Below, in pieces: positions 18,903 to 30,319 of a stretch of DNA of 64,000 nucleotides. Source of the DNA: Chloroflexota bacterium (GTDB lineage: Bacteria > Chloroflexota > Anaerolineae > CG2-30-64-16); assembly GCA_026389845.1 (NCBI GenBank), contig JAPLHB010000055.1:55738-119737 (forward strand). Reading direction: 5' to 3'. The first letter of the stretch is position 1. The number at the start of each line of letters is the position of its first letter. The position numbers and the translations under genes were made by a program. Under the pieces are notes generated by a model. The model did no database searches, was not told the DNA's origin, and worked only from the letters and a program-made list of their open reading frames with translations.

Positions 18903-19543
18903 AACCGATGCCACCTTTGCCCATCACCTTTTCGGCAGCCGTCGAGGGTCCGTCCGACGAGGCCGTTCTACGGCGCGTTGTCGAGCATCTCGGTGCAACC
19001 CTGGGGCCTGTTTATGGCAAGACCGGCAAGGCAACCCTGCTGAGACAACTGCACAGCTACAATCAGGCCGCACAATTCCAACCGTGGATCGTCCTCGTTG
19101 ATCTGGACCGGGATACCGAGTGTGCGCCGCCGGCCCGGGCGCAGTGGCTGCCTACCGCGGCGGCGCACATGTGCTTCCGGATCGCAGTGCGAGAAGTCGA
19201 GAGCTGGCTCCTGGCAGATCGGGAGACGCTGGCGGATTTCCTGGGGGTTGCCCTGTCACGCATCCCCATAAGTCCTGAAACCCTGGACGATCCCAAAGCA
19301 GCCCTGGTCAACCTCGCTCGCCGTTCCCGCCGCCGCGACATCCGGGTGGATATGGTGCCACGACCGGAGAGCGGCCGGTCGGAAGGACCGGCCTACACTT
19401 CGCGCCTCATCGAGTATGCTCAGGGTTCCTGGCGACCAGACATCGCAGCCCAGCACGCCGACAGCCTACAGCGGTTTTGCGGGCGCGTGGCTGAACTTAT
19501 GGCGCGACCCGTTGTCTTGGACAGCGAGAGACCCGGCAAATGA
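18899..19543 (+). CDS. DUF4276 family protein (TOPRIM-like nuclease partner)
   Basis: AAVEGPSDEAVLRRVVEHLGA...WIVLVDLDRDTEC...AVREVESWLLADRETLADFLGV; ATG overlaps ATPase stop. Confidence 0.75.
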   Translation: MKPMPPLPITFSAAVEGPSDEAVLRRVVEHLGATLGPVYGKTGKATLLRQLHSYNQAAQFQPWIVLVDLDRDTECAPPARAQWLPTAAAHMCFRIAVREVESWLLADRETLADFLGVALSRIPISPETLDDPKAALVNLARRSRRRDIRVDMVPRPESGRSEGPAYTSRLIEYAQGSWRPDIAAQHADSLQRFCGRVAELMARPVVLDSERPGK

Positions 19544-19803
19544 CCACTCAACGCAAGCTCATCGCGGTCGCCCTCACCCTCGAAGCCATCAACAAGGAAT
19601 CGGCGCGCGAGAAATCCATCCGCCCCGGCCACCCGAGCACGCTGCACCTGTGGTGGGCGCGACGGCCGCTGGCCGCGTGCTGTGCCGTGATCTTCGCGCG
19701 ACTGGCACGTCCTTTGGGCGCACGGGAAGGCGGCGGGATGAACGTTGATCTGACTCAACTCGCTACCGGCCGCAATTACGTCACTGTCATGCGTTTGACG
19801 TAA
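19540..19803 (+). pseudogene. 5' fragment of a DUF1156 DNA methyltransferase
   Basis: MTTQRKLIAVALTLEAINKESAREKSIRPGHPSTLHLWWARRPLAACCAVIFAR nearly matches the start of the intact gene at 19982, then diverges. Confidence 0.85.
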
Positions 19804-19808
19804 TTGCG
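19771..19808. repeat. 13-bp perfect inverted repeat, 12-nt loop
   Basis: CGCAATTACGTCA (19771-19783) / TGACGTAATTGCG (19796-19808). Confidence 0.85.
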
Positions 19809-19898
19809 ACGTAATCTTTGACACAATTGAACCGAGACACTCGTTGCATCAGGATACTGCTGTTGCGAAATCTGATCGTGCAACGGTCAAGGATCCCG

Positions 19899-19943
19899 AT
19901 GACCACCCATCGCAAACACATCAAAGTCGCCTTATCCGCCTGA
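19899..19943 (+). pseudogene. Very short DUF1156 methyltransferase 5' remnant
   Basis: MTTHRKHIKVALSA stop resembles MTTQRKLIAVALTLEA. Confidence 0.55.
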
Positions 19944-19981
19944 AGGCTCCAATCCAGAGTCGAGGCCTTAGTTGGAGAACC

Positions 19982-22873
<2,892 letters not shown>

Positions 22874-22897
22874 CTCAAATTCAGGGCTTCGCAGGAG

Positions 22898-23380
22898 ATG
22901 GCTAAGATGATTCTGCAAGACGTGCCTCCAATTCCGTCGTTGACCGAGGATAAGTCCAGAGCGCGCAAGATCGCGTGGCGCGTTGCTGCGGTCATGCTCT
23001 TAGCAATAGCGCTGCTTAACGCATTCACCCTGATCACAATGCCGGACCTTGTCACCAACCAGACATCCGCGGTGCTGGTGATCAACGTGGTGCTGGCGAT
23101 TGGCTTGCTGTGCGAGAAGCGGTGGGCGCTCGTTTGGACGCTCGGGCGGGCGGTGTTGGGCGGCATCGTGCTCGTCATCGCCGCCATCGTCCAACAGAAT
23201 TACCTCGAAATCCCATTTCAGATCGCCCTGGCCGTGAGCCTGGGCATTGTGCTCACCGGACGTCCGCACAAGCGTCGCACGCTCGTGGCCGGCGTACTCT
23301 TCGCAATAACCTTCTTTATCATGGCGGACCTGTATGTTCTGGCGTGGCTGGCCCAACTTCTGGATATTCCCATCGGCTGA
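22898..23380 (+). CDS. Small multi-pass membrane protein
   Basis: Hydrophobic segments; paralogous N-terminus (ARKIAWRVAAVMLLAIALLN) to the protein at 23667. Confidence 0.6.
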   Translation: MAKMILQDVPPIPSLTEDKSRARKIAWRVAAVMLLAIALLNAFTLITMPDLVTNQTSAVLVINVVLAIGLLCEKRWALVWTLGRAVLGGIVLVIAAIVQQNYLEIPFQIALAVSLGIVLTGRPHKRRTLVAGVLFAITFFIMADLYVLAWLAQLLDIPIG

Positions 23381-23393
23381 CGTATGGGAGGTG

Positions 23394-23495
23394 CAGCCAT
23401 ACAACAGGCTGGTGGTCGCGCGGAGCGAAGTGGGCAGGTTGGCGGTGGAGAGAGTGAAGGAGATGCCGGTGCAGGGCAAGTTGTTCGAGACGTGA
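23394..23495 (+). pseudogene. Copy of the methyltransferase 3' end
   Basis: QPYNRLVVARSEVGRLAVERVKEMPVQGKLFET* compared with LPYNGLVVAWSEVGRLAVEKSKETPVQGRLFEP* at 22773-22873. Confidence 0.8.
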
Positions 23496-23498
23496 TTT

Positions 23499-23569
23499 GG
23501 ATTCGAGGCTTTAGCCGGTCCCTGGCGGCGTGTCGTAACCAGTGGCACACCGGCTGAGGCCTTGAATCC
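23499..23569. repeat. Long hairpin, 21-nt arms
   Basis: GGATTCGAGGCTTTAGCCGGT / ACCGGCTGAGGCCTTGAATCC; the three non-Watson-Crick positions are all G-U compatible. Confidence 0.75.
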
Positions 23570-23666
23570 GTAGCTGAGTCGGAGTGGCAACTCTCGCGAG
23601 ACGGGCTCGATTTTAGCCGTAGATCGGTTGCGACCCTGCAACCGGCAAGAGGCACGGGAGGGCGGG

Positions 23667-24590
23667 ATGAGGACAGAAGATAGACTTGCGACGCCTGCAA
23701 GGAAGACCGCTTGGCGTGTCGCAGCGGTCATGCTGCTTGTCACGGCCATTTCCAATTTCGTTCAGATTCTTCTTAACGCCGAGGGAGCCGCATCACGCCT
23801 CATAACAACCATCATCATTGACCTGGTGCTGATGGTCGGGCTTTGGGCAGGCGTGTCGTGGGCGCGTACCTGGACTTTATGGCGCGCCGGCGCCGGCGCG
23901 GTGCTCTTCCCCATCATCTTGATCACGCAACACGAGTATGCCATCGCCGTCGCACAATTCGCCGTGACGGGCGGCGTGTTGCTGATACTGACGGGTCAGT
24001 CCAGCACCCGGCGAACCGTCCTCAGCAGCGGGCTATTTGCCTGCGGCATCCTGCTCGTTTTGATTATGCCTTTTGTGACGGCCACAGTCGGGGCTTTCAA
24101 GGAAGCCCATAGCGAGCGGGCGCTCCTCACAAAGGGCTACGATGCAATCAACCGTGAGGACTATGCCGCCGCGTCAAATGCCTTCAATGCAGTCTTAGAG
24201 ATGGACCCGGATTCCGCCCTGGCCTACAACGGCTGGGGTTGGATAGACTATTGGCAGAAGCAGTATGAACATGCGCTGACCAACTACAACCGTGCGATCG
24301 AATTGGATCCCGACGATGCGGGCTTCTATGTTAACCGGTGCGGCACATTCATGGAACTGCAGTGGTTCGAGGAGGCGCTTGCCGACATGGATCGGGCGAT
24401 CGAGCTGGATGATAGTGACTATCAGGATTTTGTCCTCCGTGGAATGATTCATATCAAGCTGCACCATCCTGCGGAGGCACGAGCCGACTGGGAGACAGCC
24501 TTGAAGAAAGCGCCGAAGGGTGCTGACGTCAGCGAAATCAAAGCACTATTGAAGGCGCTCGACGCGCCAGGCGGTGAGATCATGAGTTGA
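23667..24590 (+). CDS. Membrane protein with C-terminal TPR repeats
   Basis: N-terminal TM region then TPRs (SALAYNGWGWIDYWQKQYEHALTNYNRAIELDPDDAGFYVNRCGTFMELQWFEEALADMDRAIELD). Confidence 0.75.
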   Translation: MRTEDRLATPARKTAWRVAAVMLLVTAISNFVQILLNAEGAASRLITTIIIDLVLMVGLWAGVSWARTWTLWRAGAGAVLFPIILITQHEYAIAVAQFAVTGGVLLILTGQSSTRRTVLSSGLFACGILLVLIMPFVTATVGAFKEAHSERALLTKGYDAINREDYAAASNAFNAVLEMDPDSALAYNGWGWIDYWQKQYEHALTNYNRAIELDPDDAGFYVNRCGTFMELQWFEEALADMDRAIELDDSDYQDFVLRGMIHIKLHHPAEARADWETALKKAPKGADVSEIKALLKALDAPGGEIMS

Positions 24591-24621
24591 AGGGCTGGGC
24601 GCCGGCCGGAAGATGGGGTCG

Positions 24622-24700
24622 TGTACCGCGCTGGCGTTCGTGTGGAGCGAGGCGGGAAGGTCGGCGGTGGAGGGGGCGCCCCAGAAACCAGTTCACTAGC
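24622..24700 (+). pseudogene. Degenerate copy of the methyltransferase 3' end
   Basis: ctggcgttcgtgtggagcgaggcgggaaggtcggcggtgga aligns with the 3' end copies. Confidence 0.5.
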
Positions 24701-24759
24701 GATGGCTATGGGGCGATGCAGTCTTGGGGCCAGTTGAAAGGATGAAAGGGGTTGCATAA

Positions 24760-25302
24760 ATGAACGTCTCAGAGACCGTTGAGCGTATGCTTTCCGGTGT
24801 GCGTCGTCGTCCGGAGTGCTTCGACCTTGCCCAGGATAGGGGTCTGGGCGAAGGGATGCTTATAGAGAAATGGCTTCTTACCGAGATGCTGGTGCAGCTC
24901 GTCAGATTGCGCGACGAGCGTGCCCTTCAGGCAGTTGAAGGGGAGCATAAGTTCCCCATCAAGAAGACAAGTCGCTTCGAGCATTGCGACCTGTGGTGGC
25001 GCTCGGACGGGATCGAGTACTGGCTCGAGGTCAAGACAGTCGTTCTTGATCGGTGGGGCATCCCACGCGGCTTCGAAGAAGTCCAGGGAGATTACGAGAA
25101 GCGGAACCGTTTGAGGGCAATTGATCGCTTTCACCAGCTGGTCCTGACGTTTCCGGTTTCAGATGACGACTCAGCCAAGTGGCAGTCAAAGTGGCAGAAT
25201 GCAGCTGGTAAAACCGGACAGACTATTGAGCATTTCTGGTTTGATCTTCTTTGGCCGAAAGCAGGTGTACTGAGCATACTGCTCTCTTCTAGCGTTGAAT
25301 GA
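24760..25302 (+). CDS. Putative PD-(D/E)XK nuclease-like protein
   Basis: CDLWWRSDGIEYWLEVKTV gives a D...ExK arrangement. Confidence 0.45.
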   Translation: MNVSETVERMLSGVRRRPECFDLAQDRGLGEGMLIEKWLLTEMLVQLVRLRDERALQAVEGEHKFPIKKTSRFEHCDLWWRSDGIEYWLEVKTVVLDRWGIPRGFEEVQGDYEKRNRLRAIDRFHQLVLTFPVSDDDSAKWQSKWQNAAGKTGQTIEHFWFDLLWPKAGVLSILLSSSVE

Positions 25303-25311
25303 GGGGTAAGC

Positions 25312-25566
25312 ATGGCAATCACCAACCACGAGCGTGTCGGCAAGGCGCTGGACCTCTTGCGCCAGGGCCTGGCGCCCTACATCGAGCGCGAGATGCGCGC
25401 CGCATACGAGAGCCAGTGGCGCAAGCAAGCCGCCTACAGCCTCACGCGCGAGGGCGACCCGCAGGAGGCGCTGCCGTACAACGGGTTGGTGGTCGCATGG
25501 AGTGAGGTGGGGCGGTTGGCGGTGGTGAAGGCTAAGGAAGTGCCGGCGCAAGGAAGGCTATTCTGA
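25312..25566 (+). pseudogene. Chimeric ORF: first ~49 aa of the DUF499/HEPN protein fused to last ~33 aa of the DUF1156 methyltransferase
   Basis: MAITNHERVGKALDLLRQGLAPYIEREMRAAYESQWRKQAAYSLTREGDPQ + EALPYNGLVVAWSEVGRLAVVKAKEVPAQGRLF*. Confidence 0.9.
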
Positions 25567-25579
25567 GGGAGCAAATGGA

Positions 25580-26281
25580 ATGAACTTCGATATTTATTGC
25601 GATGAGAGTCGCCAGGAGTACTTCGCGACGCCGTCATCCGGTTTGCAGGAGCGCTTTGTGCTGATCGGTGGCCTATGGGTCATCACCGAGAAGCGGGAAG
25701 AGCTGAAGGCTCAGATCAAGCAACTGCGCGCCACGCACGATGTTCACGGCGAGTTCAAATGGACCAGGGTAAGCCCATCACGCCTGTCCTTCTACCTGGA
25801 CGTAGTGAACTTGTTCTTCAGCAGCGATGCCATGCGGTTTCGTTGCCTTGTCTTGCCAGCGAATCAACTTGATGCCATCCATTTTCACGACGGCGACAAT
25901 GAGTTGATGTTCTACAAATTCTATTATCAGCTCTTGCACCACTGGATCTTGGATTTCAACGCTTATCGCGTCTTCACGGACTTGCGAACCAATCGGGTGA
26001 AGCAGCGCCTTGATCGGCTCAGACAAATCCTGGATAATTCCAACTACTTTGCAGATGTTGCGAGCGTGCAGGCTCTCCCATCAGAGCAACTTGACCTTCT
26101 GCAACTGGCTGATTTGCTGATCGGCGCAGTAGGCTACCGGTTTCACCGAGGAGGCGCCAGTTCTGCCAAGCTGGCTGTAGCCCAGGCGATTGAGATCAAG
26201 CTCGGCCACCCGATTCAGCCGACACGCAAGACTGAAGAGAAGTTCAATGTGTTTCGTTGGCGTCCAGGCGGAGGGTGGTAA
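25580..26281 (+). CDS. DUF3800 family protein
   Basis: MNFDIYCDESRQE...FVLIGGLWV...HGEFKWTRVS...LQLADLLIGAVGYR. Confidence 0.8.
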   Translation: MNFDIYCDESRQEYFATPSSGLQERFVLIGGLWVITEKREELKAQIKQLRATHDVHGEFKWTRVSPSRLSFYLDVVNLFFSSDAMRFRCLVLPANQLDAIHFHDGDNELMFYKFYYQLLHHWILDFNAYRVFTDLRTNRVKQRLDRLRQILDNSNYFADVASVQALPSEQLDLLQLADLLIGAVGYRFHRGGASSAKLAVAQAIEIKLGHPIQPTRKTEEKFNVFRWRPGGGW

Positions 26282-26282
26282 G

Positions 26283-26708
26283 ATGCCGCCTGCGCTCGTG
26301 CATTACGCTACTGAAGCCGAATATCGCGATCATTATGAGCGCTGCTATTGCCGTGTCGTGATCCACACGTTCGATGGTCTGCGAGTGCATTTCCCCAGAC
26401 AACAGTTCGACGACGCGTTCTTCGAGAGCGCAGACCGAAAGGCACGGGACAAAAGCGTCTTCTCGCTGGAACGCGCGGAGCGGATAGATTGGATTCGCGC
26501 TGCCGTCGAGGATCCTACGGCAGAACTATACCAGGGTTGGGACCGAGATCGGAAAGTGATTGCCCACGGCCGTCGGATCGCCCTCGTATTCGGCAATTAT
26601 GTCGTAGTTTTGCAGGTTAGCAGCAAGCGCAGCGCGGCGACTTTCATCACGGCGTACGTGGCCGACCCTAACACACTGCGCAAGATCAGAAGCAATCCGC
26701 GATGGTAA
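26283..26708 (+). CDS. Small protein resembling PBECR/RelE-colicin-like nuclease folds
   Basis: DWIRAAVEDPTAELYQGWDRDRKVIAHGRRIALVFGNYVVVLQVSSKRSAATFITAYVADPNTLRKIRSNPRW. Confidence 0.45.
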   Translation: MPPALVHYATEAEYRDHYERCYCRVVIHTFDGLRVHFPRQQFDDAFFESADRKARDKSVFSLERAERIDWIRAAVEDPTAELYQGWDRDRKVIAHGRRIALVFGNYVVVLQVSSKRSAATFITAYVADPNTLRKIRSNPRW

Positions 26709-26746
26709 CAAGCGTAGCGAAGACGGGGGAAAGAAAAGCAAGAGCC

Positions 26747-26776
26747 GCTGGTTAGTATTGGCCCAGCGGCTGAAGC
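26747..26776. repeat. REP-like hairpin
   Basis: AGCCGCTGG...CCCAGCGGCT stem followed by GAAGCCTTT. Confidence 0.55.
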
Positions 26777-26934
26777 CTTTGTAGGACCCAGACTGTAAGT
26801 AAAGGTCAACACCATCATAACCGATCCGAGACCAAAAGTCAATAGATTTTCGAACAATTGGGCAAATTCGGCTCATTCATCGCGTTGATGCGCCTGTCCA
26901 GGTGAGTCCGGGCAGCTCAAGTCGGGAGACAAAT

Positions 26935-29900
26935 ATGGCAATCACCAACCACGAGCGTGTCGGCAAGGCGCTGGACCTCCTGCGCCAGGGCCTGGCGCCC
27001 TACATCGAGCGCGAGATGCGCGCCGCATACGAGAGCCAGTGGCGCAAGCAAGCCGCCTACAGCCTCAAGCGCGAGGGCGACCTGCCCGACGACGAGCAGC
27101 TGGACACCCACACGCTGCTGGTCATCATGTGGGACCACTGGAACGAGGCGTTTAAGGGCACGCTGGGGTTTGCCGAACGCAGCCTGGTCAGCGAGCTGCG
27201 CGAGACGCGCAACCGCTGGGCGCACCAGGGGACCTTCTCCACGGACGACACCTATCGCGCCCTGGACAGCATCGCACGCCTGTTGGCAGCGGTCTCGGCG
27301 CCGGAAGCGACCGACGTGGAGCGGCAGAAGCAGGAGCTGCTGCGGCTGCGTTTCGAGGAAGAGGCGCGGCGTGAAAGCCGCAAGGCCGCGGTCGCGCCGG
27401 TGGAAGGCCGGCCGTCGGCCGGGTTGCGCCCCTGGCGCGAGATCGTCACACCCCATCCCGACGTGGCCTCGGGTAGGTATCTGCAAGCCGAGTTCGCAGC
27501 CGACCTGTGGCAGGTGTACATGGGCGAGGGGACCGACGAGTACCGCGACCCCGTCCAGTTCTTCGAGCGCACCTTCCTCACCGACGGCCTGCGCCGGCTG
27601 CTGGTCGGCGCGCTGCGCCGGCTGGCCGGCCAGCCGGCTGACCCGGTGATCGAGCTGCAAACCAATTTCGGCGGCGGCAAGACCCACTCGATGCTGGCGC
27701 TGTATCACCTCTTCTCCGGTACTGCGCTCTCAAAGTTGCCGGGCGTCGAGAGCATGCTGCGCGATCACGGAGTGCAGGAATCCGCAATCCGCAATCCGCA
27801 ATCTGCAATCTGCAATCGTGCGGTCCTGGTGGGCACCAAGATCTCGCCCGGCCAGCCCAGCCGCAAGCCCGACGGCACGCTGGTACACACCTTGTGGGGC
27901 GAGCTGGCCTGGCAGTTGGGCGGCGCGGAGGGGTACGCCGTAGTGGCCGAAGATGACCACCGCGCCACCAACCCCGGCGACGCGCTGCGCGTGCTCTTCA
28001 ACCGCTACGCGCCCTGCCTGATCCTGGTGGACGAATGGGTGGCTTACGCGCGGCAGCTCCACGACCGCGCCGATGCTTCGGCCCGGCTCAGCACAAGCCT
28101 GCCCGGCGGCAGCTTCGATACCCACTTCACCTTCGCCCAGACCCTCACCGAGGCGGCCAAGGCTGCCGACCGCACGCTGCTGGTGGTCAGCATGCCCGCG
28201 TCCGACATCGAGGTCGGCGGCGACCGGGGGCGGACGGCCCTCGACCGGTTGAAGAACGCCATCGGCCGGGTGGAGTCGCCCTGGCGGCCGGCCAGCGCCG
28301 AGGAGGGGTTCGAGATCGTGCGCCGGCGGCTGTTCCAGCCGATGAGCGATCCCGCCGCGTTCGCGGCGCGCGATGCTGTGGTGGATGCCTTTGCCCGGCT
28401 CTACCGCGAACAGGGCCAGGAATTCCCGCCCGAGTGCCGCGAGGCGGCCTACGAACGCCGCATGACGGCCGCTTACCCCATCCACCCGGAGCTCTTCGAC
28501 CGGCTCTACACCGAGTGGTCGAGCCTGGATGAATTCCAACGCACCCGCGGCGTGCTGCGCCTGATGGCCGCAGTCATCCACGCGTTGTGGGAGCGCGGGG
28601 ACGGCAACCTGCTGATCCTGCCCGCCACCGTGCCGATTGATGACGCCAGTGTACAGGCCGAGCTTACCCGCTACCTGGAAGACCACTGGGTGCCGGTGAT
28701 CGAGAAGGACGTGGACGGGCCGAACAGCCTCCCGCTGGCGCTCGATCGGAGCAATCCTAACCTGGGCCGCTACTCCGCCTGCCGCCGCGTCGCCCGTACC
28801 GTCTACATGGGCTCTGCGCCCACGGCCAAGACGCGCAACCCGGGCATTGATGACCGCAACGTCAAGCTCGGCTGCGTGCAGCCAGGCGAGACGCCGGCCA
28901 CCTTCGGCGACGCGTTGCGTCGGCTGGCCGATGGCGCCGCGCACCTGTATGTGGATCGCAGCCGCTACTGGTTCAGCACCCAGCCCAGCGTCAACCGGCT
29001 GGCGCAGGATCGGGCCGCGCGCATTGACGAGGACACGGTGCATGAGGAAATCGTGCGTCGGTTGCGTGAAGATCGTGCAAGAAGCGATTTCTCTGCTGTC
29101 CACCTGGCGCCGTTGTCCACGGCGGACGTGCCAGACGAGCCTTCGGCGCGCCTGGTCGTGCTACACCCGAAACATCCGCACGTGTTCAAGGCCGCCGACA
29201 GCCCCGCGCGGCAGCAGGCCGCGGCGATGCTGGCCGGCCGTGGCGCCGGTCCCCGGCTCTACCAAAACATGCTGGTCTTCCTGGCCCCCGAGAAGGCGCG
29301 GCTGGCTGAGTTGGTCGATGCTGTGCGGGGGTATCTGGCCTGGAAATCCATCCACGACGAGCGGGAGGCGTTGGATCTGGGCGCGTTCCAGCGCAGCCAG
29401 GCGGAGACCAAGGTCAAACTGGCCGACGACACCGCGCGAGCCCGCATCGGCGAGACCTACGCGCTGGTGTTGACGCCAACGCAGCCCGACCCGCGCCAAC
29501 CCGAGCTGACATGGGAGGACCTGCGGCTCCAAGGGCCGGATTCCCTGGCCGTACGCGCCGGGCGCAAGCTGAAGAACGACGGCCAACTCATCGTCCAATA
29601 CTCAGCCGCCAGCCTCAAGCTGGAGATAGACCGCTACAACCTGTGGGGGGAAGGCGATCACATCTCGCTCAAGCAGGTCTGGGAGTACTTCGCCCGCTAT
29701 CCGTACCTGCCGCGGCTGTTGGATGCCAACACGCTGCTGGGCGCGGTCCAGGATGGCATCGGCCAGGTGACCTGGACCGAGAACTTCGCTTACGCGGAGG
29801 GCTACGATGCCGAGCGCCAGCGCTATCTCAATCTCAAGGCTGGCGTGAGCGGCAGTGTGGTCATGGACAGCCGCAGCGTGCTTGTCAAGCCCGCGGTTGC

Positions 29901-30294
29901 CTTGACCCAACTCCGTCAGGATGAAGAGGCGGCCACGGCACACCTGCGCCGTGGCCAGCCCGAGGGCGGTGAACAACCGCCGCGCGGGGGCCTGGTCGAA
30001 CCGGGTCAGGCGGACCGGCCAGGAACCGGGGGCGGTGTCCCATCACCGATCGAGCGCCGGCTGCGGCGCTTCTACGGTACTGTGGAGATTGACCCGCTTC
30101 GTGCCGGTCGCGATGTCGGGCAGATCACCGAGGCGGTGATCCAGCACCTGGCGGGGCAGGTGGGCGCGCGGGTGAAGGTGACGCTGGAGATCGAGGCCGA
30201 GCTGCCGGATGGCGCGCCGGAGAATGTGGTGCGAACCGTATCGGAGAATGCGCGCACGCTGCGGTTCACCAATGCGGCGTTCGAGGAAAGATAG
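26935..30294 (+). CDS. Swt1-HEPN-like plus DUF499 P-loop ATPase
   Basis: N-terminal HEPN-like region with Rx4H (RNRWAH); ELQTNFGGGKTHSMLALYHLFSG Walker A; CLILVDEWVAYARQL Walker B. Confidence 0.85.
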   Translation: MAITNHERVGKALDLLRQGLAPYIEREMRAAYESQWRKQAAYSLKREGDLPDDEQLDTHTLLVIMWDHWNEAFKGTLGFAERSLVSELRETRNRWAHQGTFSTDDTYRALDSIARLLAAVSAPEATDVERQKQELLRLRFEEEARRESRKAAVAPVEGRPSAGLRPWREIVTPHPDVASGRYLQAEFAADLWQVYMGEGTDEYRDPVQFFERTFLTDGLRRLLVGALRRLAGQPADPVIELQTNFGGGKTHSMLALYHLFSGTALSKLPGVESMLRDHGVQESAIRNPQSAICNRAVLVGTKISPGQPSRKPDGTLVHTLWGELAWQLGGAEGYAVVAEDDHRATNPGDALRVLFNRYAPCLILVDEWVAYARQLHDRADASARLSTSLPGGSFDTHFTFAQTLTEAAKAADRTLLVVSMPASDIEVGGDRGRTALDRLKNAIGRVESPWRPASAEEGFEIVRRRLFQPMSDPAAFAARDAVVDAFARLYREQGQEFPPECREAAYERRMTAAYPIHPELFDRLYTEWSSLDEFQRTRGVLRLMAAVIHALWERGDGNLLILPATVPIDDASVQAELTRYLEDHWVPVIEKDVDGPNSLPLALDRSNPNLGRYSACRRVARTVYMGSAPTAKTRNPGIDDRNVKLGCVQPGETPATFGDALRRLADGAAHLYVDRSRYWFSTQPSVNRLAQDRAARIDEDTVHEEIVRRLREDRARSDFSAVHLAPLSTADVPDEPSARLVVLHPKHPHVFKAADSPARQQAAAMLAGRGAGPRLYQNMLVFLAPEKARLAELVDAVRGYLAWKSIHDEREALDLGAFQRSQAETKVKLADDTARARIGETYALVLTPTQPDPRQPELTWEDLRLQGPDSLAVRAGRKLKNDGQLIVQYSAASLKLEIDRYNLWGEGDHISLKQVWEYFARYPYLPRLLDANTLLGAVQDGIGQVTWTENFAYAEGYDAERQRYLNLKAGVSGSVVMDSRSVLVKPAVALTQLRQDEEAATAHLRRGQPEGGEQPPRGGLVEPGQADRPGTGGGVPSPIERRLRRFYGTVEIDPLRAGRDVGQITEAVIQHLAGQVGARVKVTLEIEAELPDGAPENVVRTVSENARTLRFTNAAFEER

Positions 30295-30319
30295 CACGTT
30301 GTCTACGAACTTCCTCGAT

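Noticed and set aside
23499-23569. Integron attC site
   Set aside because: Palindromic, but no RYYYAAC/GTTRRRY core sites and no integrase in the window
27778-27819. CRISPR-like repeat array
   Set aside because: Very short contiguous repeats, no spacers, inside a coding sequence; no cas genes in the window
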